Shown: positions 1-8,299, counted from the first letter of the stretch. The stretch: 16,616 nucleotides of DNA from an uncultured Clostridia bacterium (GCA_934463175.1 CAKSIW010000060.1:1-16616); one strand, 5' to 3'. The notes: generated by a model not told the origin, from the sequence alone. Numbers and translations are program-made.

Positions 1-1088
1 GTGTTTGTGCGGTTATCGTTCTGGTAAGCGTTGTTCAGGGTTCAACGGGAAATATTACGGACTCCATAGAATCGCTGGGTGCAAACACGATTTCGGTTAT
101 GTTTACCGGAAGAAACAGTGCAAAGTTTGTAAGCTACGATGAGATGAACGAATTTATGGACGAAAACTCGGACTACATCTCGTATGTTGTTCCGAATATG
201 AGCGCAGGAAACATTACGGTCAAGTACCTTGCGGAAAACCAGACTGCAACGGTTACGGGTACAACCCCCGATTATATCACCGTTAAAAACCGCGACATCG
301 AAAGCGGCAGATTTTTGAACGATATGGATATAGAAAACCGCAGAAAGGTTGCGGTAATCGGCAGTTACAACGCGCAGGAGCTTTTCGGGTTTGAAAGCCC
401 GATAAACAAGCAGATAAAGGTCAACAACGAGCTTTATACCGTTGTCGGAGTTCTGGAAGCAATATCCGACTCGGAGGAAAGCTCGGACGATGATATGATA
501 ATCATTCCGTACACCTCAGGCAGAACGATTTTTCAGACAAGCAAAATCCGTTCATACATTGTCTGGGCGTCAACCTCCGACAATGTTGAAGAGGCAACGA
601 ACAGAACGAAAAACTTTTTATACTCAAAATTTAAAGATGAAGATGAGTATACTGTTATCAGCATTGCCAGCATGATGGACGCCATAGGTGAAATCACAGG
701 CATGATGACCCTGCTTTCTGCTGGAATTGCGGGAATTTCGCTTGTTGTCGGCGGTATTGGAATCATGAACATCATGCTCGTTTCGGTGACGGAAAGAACG
801 CGTGAAATCGGTATCAGGAAGGCAATCGGCGCAAAGCGTTCAAGCATCATGGCGCAGTTCCTGATTGAAGCCGCGATTGTGAGCTGCATGGGAGGGGTGG
901 TAGGCATTATCCTTGCGATAATAGGCTCCGTCGCCTTGGGTAATGCCATGAGTATAAACGCCTTCCCCAATATATTTGTAATACTCGGAGCATTTATTTT
1001 TTCGGCAGCCATCGGTGTGTTTTTCGGCTGGGCGCCTGCAAACAAGGCATCGAAGCTCAATCCGATCGACGCACTTCATGCCGATTGA
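1..1088 (+). CDS. ABC transporter permease, MacB/FtsX type (5' end missing)
   Basis: Integral membrane subunit of a MacB-type ABC exporter, partial because the window starts inside the gene; the frame is open from base 3 to the TGA at 1086-1088. The visible part begins inside the first membrane helix (VCAVIVLVSVVQGS). The extracytoplasmic MacB-PCD domain follows (roughly bases 45-680), carrying the family-like stretch SIESLGANTISV. Then come the FtsX-type core and three further hydrophobic helices. The cytoplasmic loop holds the hallmark TERTREIGIRKAIGAKR, and the protein ends PIDALHAD as MacB permeases do. Family members work with a cytoplasmic ATPase and often a periplasmic-adaptor-like protein; both would lie left of the window. 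The next gene starts within about 36 bases, so the two are probably cotranscribed. The substrate cannot be inferred. Confidence 0.93.
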   Translation, partial: VCAVIVLVSVVQGSTGNITDSIESLGANTISVMFTGRNSAKFVSYDEMNEFMDENSDYISYVVPNMSAGNITVKYLAENQTATVTGTTPDYITVKNRDIESGRFLNDMDIENRRKVAVIGSYNAQELFGFESPINKQIKVNNELYTVVGVLEAISDSEESSDDDMIIIPYTSGRTIFQTSKIRSYIVWASTSDNVEEATNRTKNFLYSKFKDEDEYTVISIASMMDAIGEITGMMTLLSAGIAGISLVVGGIGIMNIMLVSVTERTREIGIRKAIGAKRSSIMAQFLIEAAIVSCMGGVVGIILAIIGSVALGNAMSINAFPNIFVILGAFIFSAAIGVFFGWAPANKASKLNPIDALHAD

Positions 1089-1106
1089 TGATTAAAAAAC
1101 TTTTTC

Positions 1107-1114
1107 GGAGAGGA
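1107..1114 (+). promoter_or_regulatory. Ribosome-binding site that sets the start of the SLH gene
   Basis: GGAGAGGA lies 9 bases before the ATG at 1124. It supports that start over the in-frame TTG at 1085 and ATG at 1088, which have no such site, and over the ATG at 1115, which directly abuts it. Confidence 0.7.
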
Positions 1115-1123
1115 ATGAAAAAC

Positions 1124-3436
1124 ATGAGAATTTTAAAAAAGCTTTCAGCATCGGTTCTTTCGGCGGCTCTGGTCATGGCTTCCGTGCCGGCTTTTGCGTC
1201 AAGCTATAAGGACGTTGAGGACGGACAATACTACACCGAAGCGATTGAATCGCTGACTCTTTACGGTGTTGTTTCGGGATATGCGGGATATTTTGACCCT
1301 GCGGCATATGTGACCCGTGCGGAGTTCTCAAAGATGACTGCGCTTATATCGGGACTTGATGATGAGGTGAACAGCAGTGCCGGACAGAAAAAATTTGACG
1401 ATGTTTCGGTTGAATACTGGGGCAACGGATATATTAACACCGTTGCAAACAACAAGCTCATTGTGGGTTATCCGAACGGACACTTTTTGCCCGAGAAAAA
1501 CATTACACTTGCCGAAGCGGTGACCGTTCTGCTGCGTGCGATGAACTACACCACCGCCGATCTCGGCGACAACTGGCCGTATTCATATATGGTCAAGGCA
1601 GCAAGCCTCGGTCTGACCGACGGAATGGCAATCGGTGCCGACAGCTTCATCACCCGCGCGGATTTGTGCGTTGTGATTAACCGCGCACTTCAGGCGGAGC
1701 TGAACGGCTCAAAGGATAAGCTCATTTCAAAGATGGACGCGCAGATGACCGATGAGGTTCTGATTATTGCAACAAAGAACGAGGACAAGAGCCTTGACGC
1801 GAACCAGATTAAGACCGACTCGGGGAACTACAGAGTTGCGAACACAAGTCTGAGCTTCACTCCGCTGACAAAGGTCAAGCTTGTTCTAAATGATGACAAC
1901 GAGATTATAAACTACAGCACGACCTATGTTCCGAAGAGAACGGTTTCAACGGTTGAAAGCTATGTTGACGGAGTTGTTTATTTTGCCGACGGAACAAGCA
2001 GCAAGTCAATCGGCGTGACGAACAGCACTCCTGTCTACAGCGACGGGGCAATCACCAGCTATGGTGCATTCAAGGAAAACATAACCGACGGTACGGCAGT
2101 GTCTGTTGTATATGACAAAAACGGTTCGGTCGGGTATCTCCTGTTCAACACGGCGGAATATACAACCGCTGTTGCAATCAGGACGAACATTTATGACGCA
2201 CTGGCTTCTGTCGGGGTTTCGCGTGAGACCGCAGATTCCGCAAAGGTCATCAGAAACGGATATTCCGCGTCGATAGGCGATGCAGAGCTTTATGATGTTG
2301 TATATTACCTTGCGGACAATTCGACCATATATCTCTACAGCGACAAGCTGTCGGGTGTATATAACAAGGCATATCCGAACAAAGCGAATGTGTCGAGTGT
2401 TGACATTTCCGGCAATGTGGTTGAGCTTGAAACCCAGACGGCTGTATATAAGCTTGGAGAAAAATCGGGCAGCTATAAGCTTAATTCGGTTGTGACGGCT
2501 CTGCTCGGCAAGGACGGAAAAATTGTTGATGTCATTGACACAAACACATCTGACGCGGCAAATTACGGAATAATCCTGTCATACGGTTCGGAAATGTCCG
2601 ATGATATGCTTGAAAACGGAAAACAGTATGATTACATCACGTTCATAAACGGCGAAGGCAGAACGTCAAAGTATAAAACCCTCAAAGACTACAGCGAAAA
2701 AATCGGTGATATCGGAAAAATCAGCTTTGATGATGAAGGATATGCGGTTTTCTCCGGCGTGACATCAGGTTCATCTGTTTCGGGTGCTGTTGACAAGAAT
2801 AACAAAAAAATTGGCGACCGCTGGCTGACAAGCGACTGTGTGATACTCGAAAGGGTATATGCTCCCGAAACAAGGACGGGAACCGCAACCGCACAGGTTA
2901 TAGATATTGAAGACATAAACGTATCGGAGCTGACGTCTAAGCAGATTCTGTATTCAGTCACTTCAGGCAATTTCGGCGACATTTCACTGTTGATTGTTGA
3001 GAATGTAACAAAAAATCAGTATACCTACGGAATACTGAAAAGCATGAGCGGCAAAGCAAGCGGAATGAGTGCAAACGGCACATATGAAATTGTCACGGGC
3101 GGTGAGACAAAGACCTATTCGGCAAGCTTCTACACAAACATTGACACGGGTGCGGGAGTTGCTGCGGTTGTTGACGGCGGCAAGCTTGTTTCTTTGAAAT
3201 CGCTTGTGCGGCTTGGTTCAACCTCAACGCTGGAAGCAATTGATTTCTCGAGAGTCAAGGTCGGCTCGGAAGTTTTTAAGATGGGCAGTGACGCTCAGAT
3301 TTACCGAAAGACCTCATCTGGATATACAAGCATTTCGCTTGACGATGCGGCAGCTCTGAAAGGAAAAACAGTCAATGTCTACGCAGATACAAGTGTTGCG
3401 GACGGAGGGCTTGTCAGAATTGTCATAATTCAGTAA
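1124..3436 (+). CDS. Secreted S-layer-homology (SLH) domain protein
   Basis: Predicted surface protein of 770 residues, presumably held to the cell wall by SLH domains that bind secondary wall polymer. From the chosen ATG it has a textbook signal peptide: basic MRILKK, a hydrophobic core, and a likely cut after VPAFA (residue 25). Three SLH repeats follow: about residues 28-72 (FDPAAYVTRAEFSKM), 90-137 (GYPNGHFLPEKNITLAEAV) and 150-190 (SFITRADLCVVINRAL). The first and third keep the ITRA-like motif; in the second it reads TLAE. The remaining ~580 residues are rich in Ser, Thr, Val and Asp, look beta-rich, and match no domain I recognise. An upstream frame extends to 1085, but the ribosome site and signal peptide favour 1124. 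It directly follows the MacB permease gene and ends at a strong terminator. Confidence 0.9.
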   Translation: MRILKKLSASVLSAALVMASVPAFASSYKDVEDGQYYTEAIESLTLYGVVSGYAGYFDPAAYVTRAEFSKMTALISGLDDEVNSSAGQKKFDDVSVEYWGNGYINTVANNKLIVGYPNGHFLPEKNITLAEAVTVLLRAMNYTTADLGDNWPYSYMVKAASLGLTDGMAIGADSFITRADLCVVINRALQAELNGSKDKLISKMDAQMTDEVLIIATKNEDKSLDANQIKTDSGNYRVANTSLSFTPLTKVKLVLNDDNEIINYSTTYVPKRTVSTVESYVDGVVYFADGTSSKSIGVTNSTPVYSDGAITSYGAFKENITDGTAVSVVYDKNGSVGYLLFNTAEYTTAVAIRTNIYDALASVGVSRETADSAKVIRNGYSASIGDAELYDVVYYLADNSTIYLYSDKLSGVYNKAYPNKANVSSVDISGNVVELETQTAVYKLGEKSGSYKLNSVVTALLGKDGKIVDVIDTNTSDAANYGIILSYGSEMSDDMLENGKQYDYITFINGEGRTSKYKTLKDYSEKIGDIGKISFDDEGYAVFSGVTSGSSVSGAVDKNNKKIGDRWLTSDCVILERVYAPETRTGTATAQVIDIEDINVSELTSKQILYSVTSGNFGDISLLIVENVTKNQYTYGILKSMSGKASGMSANGTYEIVTGGETKTYSASFYTNIDTGAGVAAVVDGGKLVSLKSLVRLGSTSTLEAIDFSRVKVGSEVFKMGSDAQIYRKTSSGYTSISLDDAAALKGKTVNVYADTSVADGGLVRIVIIQ

Positions 3437-3450
3437 AATATAATATGCGG

Positions 3451-3483
3451 GAGAAAACGCTCAAATGGGCGTTTTCTCTTTTG
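3451..3483 (+). terminator. Rho-independent terminator after the SLH gene
   Basis: A 12-bp stem (3451-3462 with 3467-3478, one G-T pair) closes a 4-base loop, AAAT, and is followed by a short T run. It separates the permease-SLH unit from the CobW unit. Confidence 0.9.
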
Positions 3484-3488
3484 GCGCA

Positions 3489-3520
3489 TTGACAAAAGCT
3501 TAAATTTCTGCTAATATAAT
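3489..3520 (+). promoter_or_regulatory. Predicted sigma-A promoter of the CobW gene pair
   Basis: A perfect -35 TTGACA (3489-3494) is followed by TAATAT at 3512-3517 (17-base spacer). The overlapping TATAAT at 3515-3520 would give a 20-base spacer. It lies just after the terminator and about 35 bases before the ATG. I found no convincing Zur-type palindrome over it. Confidence 0.65.
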
Positions 3521-3554
3521 ATACGATGTCTAAACAAAAGAAAGGGCGGTTTAT

Positions 3555-4754
3555 ATGACAAAAATTGATATTTTTTCAGGCTTTCTCGGTGCGGGAAAGA
3601 CCACACTCATAAAAAAACTCATTTCCGAGGCATACAAGGGCGAAAAAATCGTTCTCATTGAAAATGAATTCGGAGAAATCGGTATTGACGGCGGATTTCT
3701 GAAGGACGCGGGAATTGAGATTACAGAGATGAATTCAGGCTGTATCTGCTGTAGTCTTGTCGGCGATTTCAGCGAGGCTCTCAAAAAGGTTATCAGTGAG
3801 CTGAAGCCCGAAAGAATCCTGATTGAGCCTTCGGGTGTCGGCAAGCTGAGCGATGTCATAAAAGCAGTGAAGAATACTGATAATCCCGACATCAGTCTCA
3901 ACAGCTTCACAACTGTTGCGGACGCAAAAAAGTGCAGGGTATATATGAAAAACTTCGGTGAATTTTATAATGATCAGCTTGAAAATGCGGCGTGTATTGT
4001 TCTGAGCCACACTTCGGGACTTTCGGAGGAAAAGCTTGAGGAATGCATAAGACTTATACGCGGAAAGAACGGCAGTGCGGAAATTGTTTCAACTCCGTGG
4101 GAAGAGCTTGACGGAAAGCGTATTCTTTCCGCAATGGAAGGCACAAAAACTCTTGCAGATACACTCTCGGCGCTTGCAGAGGAAAATGATATTTGTCCGG
4201 AATGCGGCGAAAAGCATGAGCATGATGAACATTGCGGACATGACCATGAGCATGAACACCATCATGAGCATGACGAGCATTGCGGACACGATCACGAGCA
4301 TGAACACCATCATGAGCATGACGAACACTGCGGACACGATCACGAGCATGAACACCATCATGAGCATGACGAGCATTGCGGACACGATCACGAGCATGAG
4401 CATCATCATGAACATGACGAACACTGCTGCTGCGGACACGACCACGAACATCACCATCATCATGCCGATGAAGTGTTCACAAGCTGGGGTGCGGAAACAA
4501 CGCGTAAATATACCGCAGATGAAATCCGCACGGCACTTGCCGAATTTGACGATTCCGGAAAATACGGAGTTATACTTCGTGCAAAAGGAATTGTTGCGTC
4601 GGCAGACGGCAAATGGATACACTTTGATTATGTTCCCGGAGAAGCGGACATTCGTTTCGGTGCTGCTGATATAATCGGCAGACTTTGTGTCATCGGCTCA
4701 AAGCTTGACAAGGGAGAAATCGAAAAGCTGTTTTCGGTTTCCGAAAGCAAATAA
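3555..4754 (+). CDS. CobW-family (G3E, COG0523) GTPase with Cys/His-rich repeat insert
   Basis: Putative cytoplasmic metal chaperone or metal-insertion GTPase of 399 residues. Walker A is GFLGAGKTT (9-17). The family metal-site motif CICC is at 63-66, preceded by ENEFGEIGID, and the Walker B-like segment ILIEPSG is at 88-94. The usual guanine-specificity motif NKxD is replaced by SHTS (151-154). A CPECG pair (214-218) leads into a 48-bp tandem repeat coding 16-residue Cys/His/Glu/Asp units (221-303), which should bind several metal ions. The last ~90 residues fit the CobW C-terminal domain. The start is supported by AAAGGG 8 bases upstream. The gene is followed after 37 bases by a second CobW-like gene. 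The family serves Zn, Co, Ni or nitrile hydratase Fe/Co sites; the repeats and neighbour make zinc or a similar ion my best inference. Confidence 0.9.
   Translation: MTKIDIFSGFLGAGKTTLIKKLISEAYKGEKIVLIENEFGEIGIDGGFLKDAGIEITEMNSGCICCSLVGDFSEALKKVISELKPERILIEPSGVGKLSDVIKAVKNTDNPDISLNSFTTVADAKKCRVYMKNFGEFYNDQLENAACIVLSHTSGLSEEKLEECIRLIRGKNGSAEIVSTPWEELDGKRILSAMEGTKTLADTLSALAEENDICPECGEKHEHDEHCGHDHEHEHHHEHDEHCGHDHEHEHHHEHDEHCGHDHEHEHHHEHDEHCGHDHEHEHHHEHDEHCCCGHDHEHHHHHADEVFTSWGAETTRKYTADEIRTALAEFDDSGKYGVILRAKGIVASADGKWIHFDYVPGEADIRFGAADIIGRLCVIGSKLDKGEIEKLFSVSESK
4215..4463 (+). repeat. In-frame 48-bp tandem repeat coding Cys/His metal-binding units
   Basis: There are four full 48-bp units starting at 4215, 4263, 4311 and 4359, then a fifth, altered copy from 4407. 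Each codes HEHDEHCGHDHEHEHH. The fifth carries CCCG and ends in a run of His. By eye, units 2 and 3, and units 2 and 4, differ at only two bases each, so the array looks recently expanded. Confidence 0.95.
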
Positions 4755-4791
4755 TTCCGCTGCATACAAAAAAGAAAGGCAATGATTAAAA

Positions 4792-5730
4792 ATGGATATA
4801 CCTGTTTATTTGTTTACGGGCTTTCTCGATTCGGGAAAAACCTTATTCATAAAGGAAACACTTGATGACAAGCAATTTGCGAACGGTGAAAGAACGCTTC
4901 TCCTTCTCTGCGAGGAGGGTGAGGAGGAGCTTGATTCGGCTTGGCTTGAAAAAAAGAATATTTTTTCCGAGACACTTGATGACGTTTCGGAGATTACTTC
5001 AAAAAATCTTTCGGCACTGCTCAAAAAACACAGTGCTTCACGGGTTATTGTTGAATATAACGGGATGTGGCAGCTTTCCGTCCTGTATTCCAATGTCCCG
5101 TCAGAGTGGATAATATATCAGGAAATATGTTTTAATGACGCGAACACGTTTTTAACATATAACGCAAACATGAGAAGTCTTGTTGTTGACAAGCTGCAAA
5201 ACACAGATCTTGCGGTCTTTAACCGATTCGGCAGCGGCTGTGACAAGGAGGAGTTTCATAAGATTGTACGCGGCGTCAGCAGACGGTGCGACATAGTTTA
5301 CGAGCATGAAAACGGAGATGTTGAGTATGACGACATTGAAGATCCGCTTCCGTTTGACATTGACGCACCGACGGTTGAGATAGGAATTAATGATTTTGCA
5401 ATCTGGTATCGCGATTTGCTGGAGGATATGCCAAAATACAAAAATAAAACCGTCAAATTCACTGGCGTGATTGCAATTGACAAGCGAATACCGTCCGACA
5501 GCTTTATAATCGGAAGACCTGTCATGACGTGCTGTGCCGAGGATATAGCCTTCAAGGGTATCATGTGCAAGGGCAGAACACAAAGCATGAAAAACGGAGA
5601 CTGGATTCGTCTGACTGCCGAGCTTCGTGTCGAAAAGAACAAAATGTACAGAGGAGAAGGTCCCGTTCTCTATTTAAAGGATTATGCTCTGACGTCTGCT
5701 CCGGCTGAGCCTGTTGCAACTTTTTATTAA
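4792..5730 (+). CDS. CobW-like P-loop domain fused to TIGR03943/DUF1980-like domain
   Basis: 312 residues in two parts. The N-terminal ~165 residues resemble a degenerate CobW GTPase. Walker A is GFLDSGKT (10-17), and VIVEYNG (85-91) sits at the Walker B position. FNRFG (143-147) sits where NKxD is expected, and no CxCC metal motif is present. The C-terminal ~120 residues contain GRPVMTCCAEDIAFKG (241-256), which I recognise as the core of TIGR03943/DUF1980 proteins (YcgQ type), followed by a beta-rich segment. In other Firmicutes YcgQ-type proteins stand beside a permease and a COG0523 GTPase, and YciC-type GTPases are zinc-regulated. Here the permease is absent and the two functions appear fused. 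A site AGAAAGG precedes the ATG by about 12 bases. It probably acts with the preceding GTPase; the biochemical role is unknown. Confidence 0.8.
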   Translation: MDIPVYLFTGFLDSGKTLFIKETLDDKQFANGERTLLLLCEEGEEELDSAWLEKKNIFSETLDDVSEITSKNLSALLKKHSASRVIVEYNGMWQLSVLYSNVPSEWIIYQEICFNDANTFLTYNANMRSLVVDKLQNTDLAVFNRFGSGCDKEEFHKIVRGVSRRCDIVYEHENGDVEYDDIEDPLPFDIDAPTVEIGINDFAIWYRDLLEDMPKYKNKTVKFTGVIAIDKRIPSDSFIIGRPVMTCCAEDIAFKGIMCKGRTQSMKNGDWIRLTAELRVEKNKMYRGEGPVLYLKDYALTSAPAEPVATFY

Positions 5731-5736
5731 TAATAC

Positions 5737-5783
5737 GTCACATATTTCCCCAAACGGCATATAATATTTACAGAAATATTATA
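5737..5783 (+). promoter_or_regulatory. Possible promoter with inverted repeat before the AsnB-like gene
   Basis: TATAAT (5760-5765) lies 17 bases after GTCACA (5737-5742), a fair -35. The same TATAAT opens a perfect 10-bp inverted repeat, 5760-5769 with 5774-5783 and loop ACAG. Its last base is the first base of the AGGAGG ribosome site. It could be an operator covering the -10 or an mRNA hairpin; which one cannot be told from sequence. Confidence 0.4.
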
Positions 5784-5795
5784 GGAGGGGATATA

Positions 5796-7631
5796 ATGTC
5801 AGGTTTGACCGGTATTGCAAGCTTCGGCAGAGAGCTTTCGCATGAAATCGAAAATGTCGGAATCATGACGCGTGCGCTGTGCCGGCGCGGAAACGGAGCA
5901 GTGAAAATCAAAAACAGCGGCTGCGGTGTGTTTGGTGAATCGGATTTTGAGGCGTGGCACAAAAAGGAAGAGCTGTGTCCTGTTTCAATCAAAACGGACG
6001 GCACGGAATATACAATCTGCTTTGACGGACTGCTCTATAACAGCGACGAAATCAAAAATGAGCTGAAAAGGAATGGTGCGTCAGAGGAGAATCCGACCGA
6101 TGCATATCTTGTTCTTCTGGCGTACTTAAAATGGGGTTCAGGCTGTGTGAGAAGGCTCAGCGGAATCTTTGCATTTGCAATCTGGGACAGTGAGAATCGG
6201 GAGCTTTTTCTTGCAAGAGACCGATTCGGCATTAAGCCGCTGTACTATTGCATAAAAGATGACTGTCTGTATTTCGCCTCTGAAATCAAGGGCTTGCTTG
6301 CACACCCGCGGATTGACGCAGTGCTTGACAAAACAGGTCTTTGCGAAGTCATGGGCTTGGGACCCGCACAGACGCAGGGCTGCGGAATCTTCAAAGGAAT
6401 ATACGAAATATTGCCCGCACATTGCGCAACATATAACAAAAACGGCTTCAACACCTACCGATACTGGCAGCTTGTGTCCGAGAAAAACACGGAAACGTTT
6501 GAAGAGTGTCTCGAACACACAAAAAAGCTTGTTTTTGACGCCATTGACCGACAGCTCTCGCCCAAAGGACGGAATTTGTGCATGTTTTTGTCGGGCGGAC
6601 TGGATTCAAGCTCAATAACCGCGCTTGCGGCAAAAAAATTCGGAGACGGCGTCAGTACGTTTTCTCTCAGATATAAGGGAAATGATGAGTTTTTCAAACC
6701 GACAGCCTATCAGCCTGCCGCAGATGATGACTATATAAGCCAAATTGCCGAAATGTATAATACAAAGCATGAGATCATCGAAATTGGCAGCGACGACCTG
6801 CTGAACTATCTCACCGATGCCGTTGAAGCAAGAGATCTTCCGGGAATGGGTGATGTTGATTCATCTCTGTATTTTTTGTGCAGTAAAATGGGCGGTGAAT
6901 TCAACGGCGCACTTTCGGGCGAATGCGCAGACGAGGTGTTCGGCGGCTATCCGTGGTTTCACAGAAAAGAGGATTTTGAGGCAAATGTTTTCCCGTGGGC
7001 AAAAAATGTTGAGCTGAGACGAAGCCTGATTTCACCCGGGCTGATTAACCCGAATGAAATCTCCGACTATATTTATGCCAAATATAACGCAAGTACGGCA
7101 GGCACGCCGAGAAATGCCGAAGACAGCGCAGAGGAGGCAAGACGCCGTGAAATTGCATATCTCAACCTGAATTGGTTTATGTATACTCTCGGCGCAAGAA
7201 GCGAGCGTATCGGCATGAACTGCGGTCTTGAAATCAGAATGCCGTATTGTGACCATCGGCTTGTTGAATATGTGTGGAACATTCCATGGAACTACAAGGC
7301 ATACGAGGGACGCGAAAAAGGGCTTTTGCGAATGGTGTTTGACGGCATTTTGCCCGAAGATGTCCTGTGGCGCAAAAAAAGTCCGTTTCCCAAGACGCAT
7401 AACCCCGAATTTGAGGATATGGCAGGTCAGCGTGTTCTGGAAATTCTGTCGGACAAAAACTCTCCGGTATGCGGACTCATCAACGAGGACTATATTTTTG
7501 ACCTCATGCGCAGACCCTCTGATTACGGAAAGCCGTGGTTCGGTCAGCTTATGGCAACGCCGCAGCTTTATTCCTATATAATTCAGCTTAATCACTGGCT
7601 GAAAAAATATAATATTAAAATTGAGATTTAA
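5796..7631 (+). CDS. asnB: Asparagine synthetase B-like protein lacking the N-terminal catalytic Cys
   Basis: 611 residues with AsnB architecture: an N-terminal class II glutamine amidotransferase-like domain (about 2-170) and a C-terminal synthetase domain. The synthetase part looks intact: the PP-loop SGGLDSS (266-272), SGECADEVFGGYPW (374-387), GLEIRMPYCDHRLVEY, and FGIKPLYY at the domain junction. It should activate Asp with ATP. The glutaminase half is abnormal. The protein begins MSGLTGI where AsnB has MCGI, so the nucleophile Cys is Ser. The HRGPD motif reads RRGNG, and the NGEIYN glutamine-binding motif reads FDGLLYN. I infer ammonia-dependent or altered activity. The start is firm: AGGAGG 7 bases upstream, and the N-terminal strand begins at once. 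Downstream, 29 bases separate it from the HAD gene. Confidence 0.9.
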   Translation: MSGLTGIASFGRELSHEIENVGIMTRALCRRGNGAVKIKNSGCGVFGESDFEAWHKKEELCPVSIKTDGTEYTICFDGLLYNSDEIKNELKRNGASEENPTDAYLVLLAYLKWGSGCVRRLSGIFAFAIWDSENRELFLARDRFGIKPLYYCIKDDCLYFASEIKGLLAHPRIDAVLDKTGLCEVMGLGPAQTQGCGIFKGIYEILPAHCATYNKNGFNTYRYWQLVSEKNTETFEECLEHTKKLVFDAIDRQLSPKGRNLCMFLSGGLDSSSITALAAKKFGDGVSTFSLRYKGNDEFFKPTAYQPAADDDYISQIAEMYNTKHEIIEIGSDDLLNYLTDAVEARDLPGMGDVDSSLYFLCSKMGGEFNGALSGECADEVFGGYPWFHRKEDFEANVFPWAKNVELRRSLISPGLINPNEISDYIYAKYNASTAGTPRNAEDSAEEARRREIAYLNLNWFMYTLGARSERIGMNCGLEIRMPYCDHRLVEYVWNIPWNYKAYEGREKGLLRMVFDGILPEDVLWRKKSPFPKTHNPEFEDMAGQRVLEILSDKNSPVCGLINEDYIFDLMRRPSDYGKPWFGQLMATPQLYSYIIQLNHWLKKYNIKIEI

Positions 7632-7660
7632 CGGCTGAAAAGCGAAAGGAAATACAAAAG

Positions 7661-8296
7661 ATGATAAAAGCGGTTTTATTCGATTTTGACGGCACTTTGA
7701 TTAATACTAACGATTTGATATTTGACTCATACAAATATGCGTTTAAAACGGTTTTAGGACGCGATATAGGCAAATCCGAGATACTGAAGCTTTACGGGCG
7801 ACCTCTCCGCGCTTCTCTGATGGCATACGGAGAGAGCGGAGAGGCTCTTTACAGAACCTACAGAGAATTTAACGAATCCCGCCACGATTTTCTTGCAAAG
7901 CCGTTTGACGGTGCAGCCGAAGGTGTCAGAAAGCTGCACCGTGACGGATTCGCGGTCGGTGTCGTGACCTCGAAAAGATTGGAGCTTCTCATGCGCGGCT
8001 TGCGTCTCATGAAGCTTGAAGATGAATTTGACGTGCTGATCACGCCTGCCGACACGGAAAAAGCAAAGCCCGATCCCGAGCCTGTGCTGCTTGCGTGCGC
8101 AAAGCTTGGTGTTGAGCCGTTTGATGCCGTATATGTCGGTGACAGTGAATTTGATCTTGCAGCAGGAAAAGCAGCGGGAACGAAAATATGTGCCGTTAAT
8201 TATTCTGTAACCCCAATGGCACGGCTTGACGAATTCTCGCCCGATTATCGCATTGATTCGATTTTGGATCTGTGCGGCATACTAAAGAGGGTGTGA
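7661..8296 (+). CDS. HAD-superfamily phosphatase, PpaX/phosphoglycolate phosphatase-like
   Basis: 211-residue cytoplasmic HAD hydrolase. Motif I is FDFDGTL, with nucleophile Asp8 and acid/base Asp10. Motif II is VVTSK (Thr103/Ser104), the motif III lysine is probably Lys136 in KAKPDP, and motif IV is VGDSEFD (Asp161, Asp165). An alpha-helical cap lies between motifs I and II. The start INTNDLI after DGTL resembles PpaX, the pyrophosphatase that removes the PPi made during P-Ser-HPr dephosphorylation, but phosphoglycolate phosphatases share most of these features, so the substrate is uncertain. AAAGGA lies 10 bases before the ATG. The gene ends 3 bases before the next one and is probably cotranscribed with it. 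Confidence 0.88.
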   Translation: MIKAVLFDFDGTLINTNDLIFDSYKYAFKTVLGRDIGKSEILKLYGRPLRASLMAYGESGEALYRTYREFNESRHDFLAKPFDGAAEGVRKLHRDGFAVGVVTSKRLELLMRGLRLMKLEDEFDVLITPADTEKAKPDPEPVLLACAKLGVEPFDAVYVGDSEFDLAAGKAAGTKICAVNYSVTPMARLDEFSPDYRIDSILDLCGILKRV

Positions 8297-8299
8297 GAT

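Noticed and set aside
1085..1123. Earlier starts of the SLH protein (TTG 1085, ATG 1088, ATG 1115)
   Set aside because: They place extra residues before a standard signal peptide, and the first two overlap the permease stop without a ribosome site.
4089..4622. 177-residue open frame opposite the His-rich repeat
   Set aside because: It is rich in Met and Val only because it is the complement of His/Glu/Asp codon repeats. It has no ribosome site and lies wholly inside the CobW gene.
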